53,907 nucleotides of DNA. It comes from an uncultured Alteromonadaceae bacterium. Its GTDB lineage: Bacteria > Pseudomonadota > Gammaproteobacteria > Pseudomonadales > Halieaceae. The notes beneath the pieces are model-generated. The model did not search any database. It was not told where the DNA came from and was given only the letters and a program-made list of their open reading frames with translations. Positions 52,125 through 53,907 of this stretch are shown piece after piece (position 1 is the stretch's first letter; each line of letters starts with the position of its first letter). The stretch lies in NCBI GenBank assembly GCA_913064725.1, contig CAJYAI010000012.1, positions 1 to 53,907 of the forward strand, in the 5' to 3' direction. The position numbers and the translations under genes were made by a program.

Positions 52125-52793
52125 CTAGCTCTCGTCGCTGTCGTCTTCGCTTGTGCTGCCTTCAGATGGCTCGTCATCGCCGTCCTCAGATCCATCGCTG
52201 CCCTTGGTGCCGCGGGGTGCAAGAACACTAGCCACGCCCATGTCTCGGTCATCGCCCAGCGCGAGAGCAGTCGATGTGACACCCTCGGGAAGCTTTAAAT
52301 CCGACAGGTGGATGATATCGCCAACCTGCAAATCCGACATGTCTACCTCAATGAATTCGGGCAAGTTTGCGGGAAGTGCAAGTACCTCTACCTCGTTCAC
52401 GGTGTGTTGGATTCGACCGCCTCCGAGTTTCACCCCAACGCAGGTATCTTCATTGGTGAAGTGAAGCGGGATTGAGACCTTGATGGCTTTATTCGCTTCC
52501 ACTCTGAAAAAGTCAGCGTGCATAGGGAAGTCCTTTGCAGGGTGACGTTGCAGCGCTTTTAGGATGGCTTTTTCTTTTTTACCATCGTAAGCGACTTCGA
52601 TAATGGCAGAGTAAAATGCCTCTTTATCAAGATGCTTTTCGAAGTCCTTACGAATCAACGAAAGGCTGACGGGTGCACTATCGCCTCCATAAATGATGGC
52701 GGGTACTTTTGCTTCGAGTCGGCGAAGGCGGCGGCTCGCACCTTTCCCTTCATCGCTTCGAAGTTCGGCTTCAACTACAAAAGTGTCAGACAT
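52125..52793 (-). CDS. rplY: 50S ribosomal protein L25/Ctc
   Basis: About 222 aa, the long (Ctc/TL5) form. An N-terminal 5S-rRNA-binding L25 domain (VEAELRSDEGKGASRRLRR, VPAIIYGG) and a C-terminal beta domain (GVKLGGGRIQHTVNEVEV) are followed by a very acidic Asp/Glu/Ser tail. The frame extends to 52820, but ATG 52793 has AAAGGAG upstream and gives the standard N terminus. It lies between prs and pth as in many gammaproteobacteria. Confidence 0.96.
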   Translation of the reverse strand: MSDTFVVEAELRSDEGKGASRRLRRLEAKVPAIIYGGDSAPVSLSLIRKDFEKHLDKEAFYSAIIEVAYDGKKEKAILKALQRHPAKDFPMHADFFRVEANKAIKVSIPLHFTNEDTCVGVKLGGGRIQHTVNEVEVLALPANLPEFIEVDMSDLQVGDIIHLSDLKLPEGVTSTALALGDDRDMGVASVLAPRGTKGSDGSEDGDDEPSEGSTSEDDSDES

Positions 52794-52809
52794 GGTCTGT
52801 CTCCTTTGG

Positions 52810-52843
52810 AAAACACCCACAAACCTGCGACCAGTTTGGGGTG
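52810..52843 (-). terminator. Possible weak terminator between prs and rplY
   Basis: On the minus strand CACCCCAAAC and GTTTGTGGGTG can pair with one bulged T around a 9-nt loop, followed by TTTT. It lies 18 bp past the prs stop and just before the rplY ribosome site, so partial termination or attenuation is possible. Confidence 0.4.
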
Positions 52844-52860
52844 GGTGGGTTTACGCTGAT

Positions 52861-53811
52861 CTACGAATCGAACAGCGCGCTAATAGATTCTTCGTTACTG
52901 ACTCTGCGAATAGACTCGGCCAGTAGATCTGAAATAGTTAATTGACGAATTTTTTTGATGCTTTTTGCTTCATCACTCAGCGGAATAGTATCGGTAACGA
53001 CCAATTCATCCAGCTCTGAATTGCGTACGTTGTCCAGTGCCTTTCCTGACAAAACAGCATGCGTGCAGTAGGCCACGACTTTTTTTGCGCCGCGCTGCTT
53101 GAGTGCATTTGCCGCGGAACATAGCGTACCCGCAGTGTCGACCATATCGTCCACCATAATCGCGGTTCGGCCTTCGACATCACCTATGAGATTCATAACC
53201 TCGGATTCGTTAGCTCTCGGGCGGCGTTTATCGATAATGGCGAGCTCTGCATCATCCAGCTGCTTGGCGATGGCTCGCGCTCTTACCACGCCGCCGATGT
53301 CAGGTGAGACTACAACTACATCTTCGAATTTGGTCGCCACTATGTCGTCATTGAGAACAGGGGAGGCATACACATTGTCAACAGGACAGGTGAAAAACCC
53401 CTGAATCTGTTCGGCGTGGAGATCAACTGTGAGAACGCGATCTACTCCAACACTGACCATCATATCCGCTACGACTTTTGACGAAATTGGCACGCGAGAA
53501 GAACGTACGCGCCGATCCTGCCTCGCATAGCCAAAGTAGGGTACTACGGCAGTAATGCGACTCGCTGAAGCACGACGAAGCGCGTCGATGATGAGCAATA
53601 GTTCCATCAGGTTGTCGTTCGTAGGCTCGCATGTGCTTTGCAGAACAAATACGTCCTTGCCACGGACGTTTTCATTGAGCTCGACGGTAACTTCCCCGTC
53701 AGAAAATTTCCCAACTTTTGCACTGCCTAACTCAAGGTATAGCCGACTTGCGACTTTTTTCGCCAAGTCGGTATTCGAGTTGCCGGTAAAAACCATCATT
53801 TTTGACGACAT
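52861..53811 (-). CDS. prs: Ribose-phosphate pyrophosphokinase
   Basis: 316 aa, normal length. [14 protein letters not shown] at the start, [25 protein letters not shown], the [12 protein letters not shown] signature and the PRPP-binding loop [11 protein letters not shown]. It makes PRPP from ribose 5-phosphate and ATP for nucleotide, His and Trp synthesis. It lies just downstream of tRNA-Gln. Confidence 0.98.
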   Translation of the reverse strand: MSSKMMVFTGNSNTDLAKKVASRLYLELGSAKVGKFSDGEVTVELNENVRGKDVFVLQSTCEPTNDNLMELLLIIDALRRASASRITAVVPYFGYARQDRRVRSSRVPISSKVVADMMVSVGVDRVLTVDLHAEQIQGFFTCPVDNVYASPVLNDDIVATKFEDVVVVSPDIGGVVRARAIAKQLDDAELAIIDKRRPRANESEVMNLIGDVEGRTAIMVDDMVDTAGTLCSAANALKQRGAKKVVAYCTHAVLSGKALDNVRNSELDELVVTDTIPLSDEAKSIKKIRQLTISDLLAESIRRVSNEESISALFDS

Positions 53812-53835
53812 GGTAGGCGTCCTACGAGTGGAAAA

Positions 53836-53907
53836 TGGCTGGGGCGGGAGGATTCGAACCTCCGAATGGCGGGATCAAAACCCGCTGCCTTGCCGCTTGG
53901 CGACGCC
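53836..53907 (-). tRNA. tRNA-Gln (TTG), 5' end cut by window edge
   Basis: 72 nt of a minus-strand tRNA with encoded CCA at 53836-53838. The anticodon loop is TTTTGAT (anticodon TTG), closed by GCGGG/CCCGC. The T arm has GGTTCGAATCC. The 3' acceptor strand CCCCAGCCA predicts that the missing 5' bases are TGG, so about three bases fall outside the window. Confidence 0.95.

Noticed and set aside
1-53907. CRISPR arrays, transposases, phage genes, rRNA
   Set aside because: None seen; no regularly spaced repeats and no transposase or integrase motifs in any long frame.

Overview
The window is a chromosomal segment of a gammaproteobacterium, most likely a marine one of the Cellvibrionales type (Halieaceae/OM60-NOR5-like). 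This rests on the core block at the right end (tRNA-Gln, prs, rplY/ctc, pth, ychF, elongator tRNA-Met with encoded CCA) and on the mix of large Caulobacter-type TonB receptor, FAD-dependent halogenase, sulfatase and oxidative sugar genes. The genus is inference. No transposase, phage gene, rRNA or CRISPR array was seen.

Region 1 (1-7974, + strand) is a tightly packed signalling operon. It holds the end of one histidine-kinase-like gene, a membrane histidine kinase, a response regulator with an apparently intact HD-GYP c-di-GMP phosphodiesterase, an NtrC-like response regulator that lacks the GAFTGA loop, an H-NOX haem nitric-oxide sensor (His104, YxSxR at 133-137) and a HNOBA-HisKA-HATPase-REC-Hpt hybrid kinase. 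Together they look like a nitric-oxide-to-c-di-GMP/transcription phosphorelay, related to but different from the Shewanella/Vibrio hno networks. A quinone-oxidoreductase-like gene follows (8018-9001).

Region 2 (9090-24113, all - strand) carries an alkyltransferase-like DNA repair protein, a c-type-haem/streptogramin-lyase-like propeller, a VOC protein, a molybdopterin oxidoreductase, an M3 lipoprotein peptidase, a tryptophan-halogenase-family enzyme, an MFS transporter, a lipoprotein amidohydrolase, a lipoprotein sulfatase, a ThuA-like protein and a secreted RCC1-repeat protein.

Region 3 (24490-46862) is a carbohydrate-use locus. It contains a TonB receptor, an EKP-less Gfo/Idh/MocA oxidoreductase, a PQQ dehydrogenase with an internal cytochrome c, a ThuA-DUF1080 protein, xylA, xylB, an aldose epimerase, a LacI-type regulator, two tandem FG-GAP beta-propeller proteins, a sugar porter, and a GPH symporter / PfkB kinase / ADP-ribosylglycohydrolase-fold operon resembling E. 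coli yegTUV. I recognise no classical glycoside hydrolase or polysaccharide lyase in it. The redox enzymes plus DUF1080 suggest a 3-keto-glycoside (oxidise, cleave, reduce) route feeding xylose-type catabolism. A 14-bp CG-centred palindrome of LacI-operator type stands before the TonB receptor, before the Gfo-PQQ-ThuA run and before the FG-GAP pair, so these may form one regulon.

Region 4 (46863-53907) contains a decayed e(P4)-type acid phosphatase pseudogene with at least four lesions, a LOG-family gene, tRNA-Met, an HDOD protein, and the conserved ychF-pth-rplY-prs-tRNA-Gln block.
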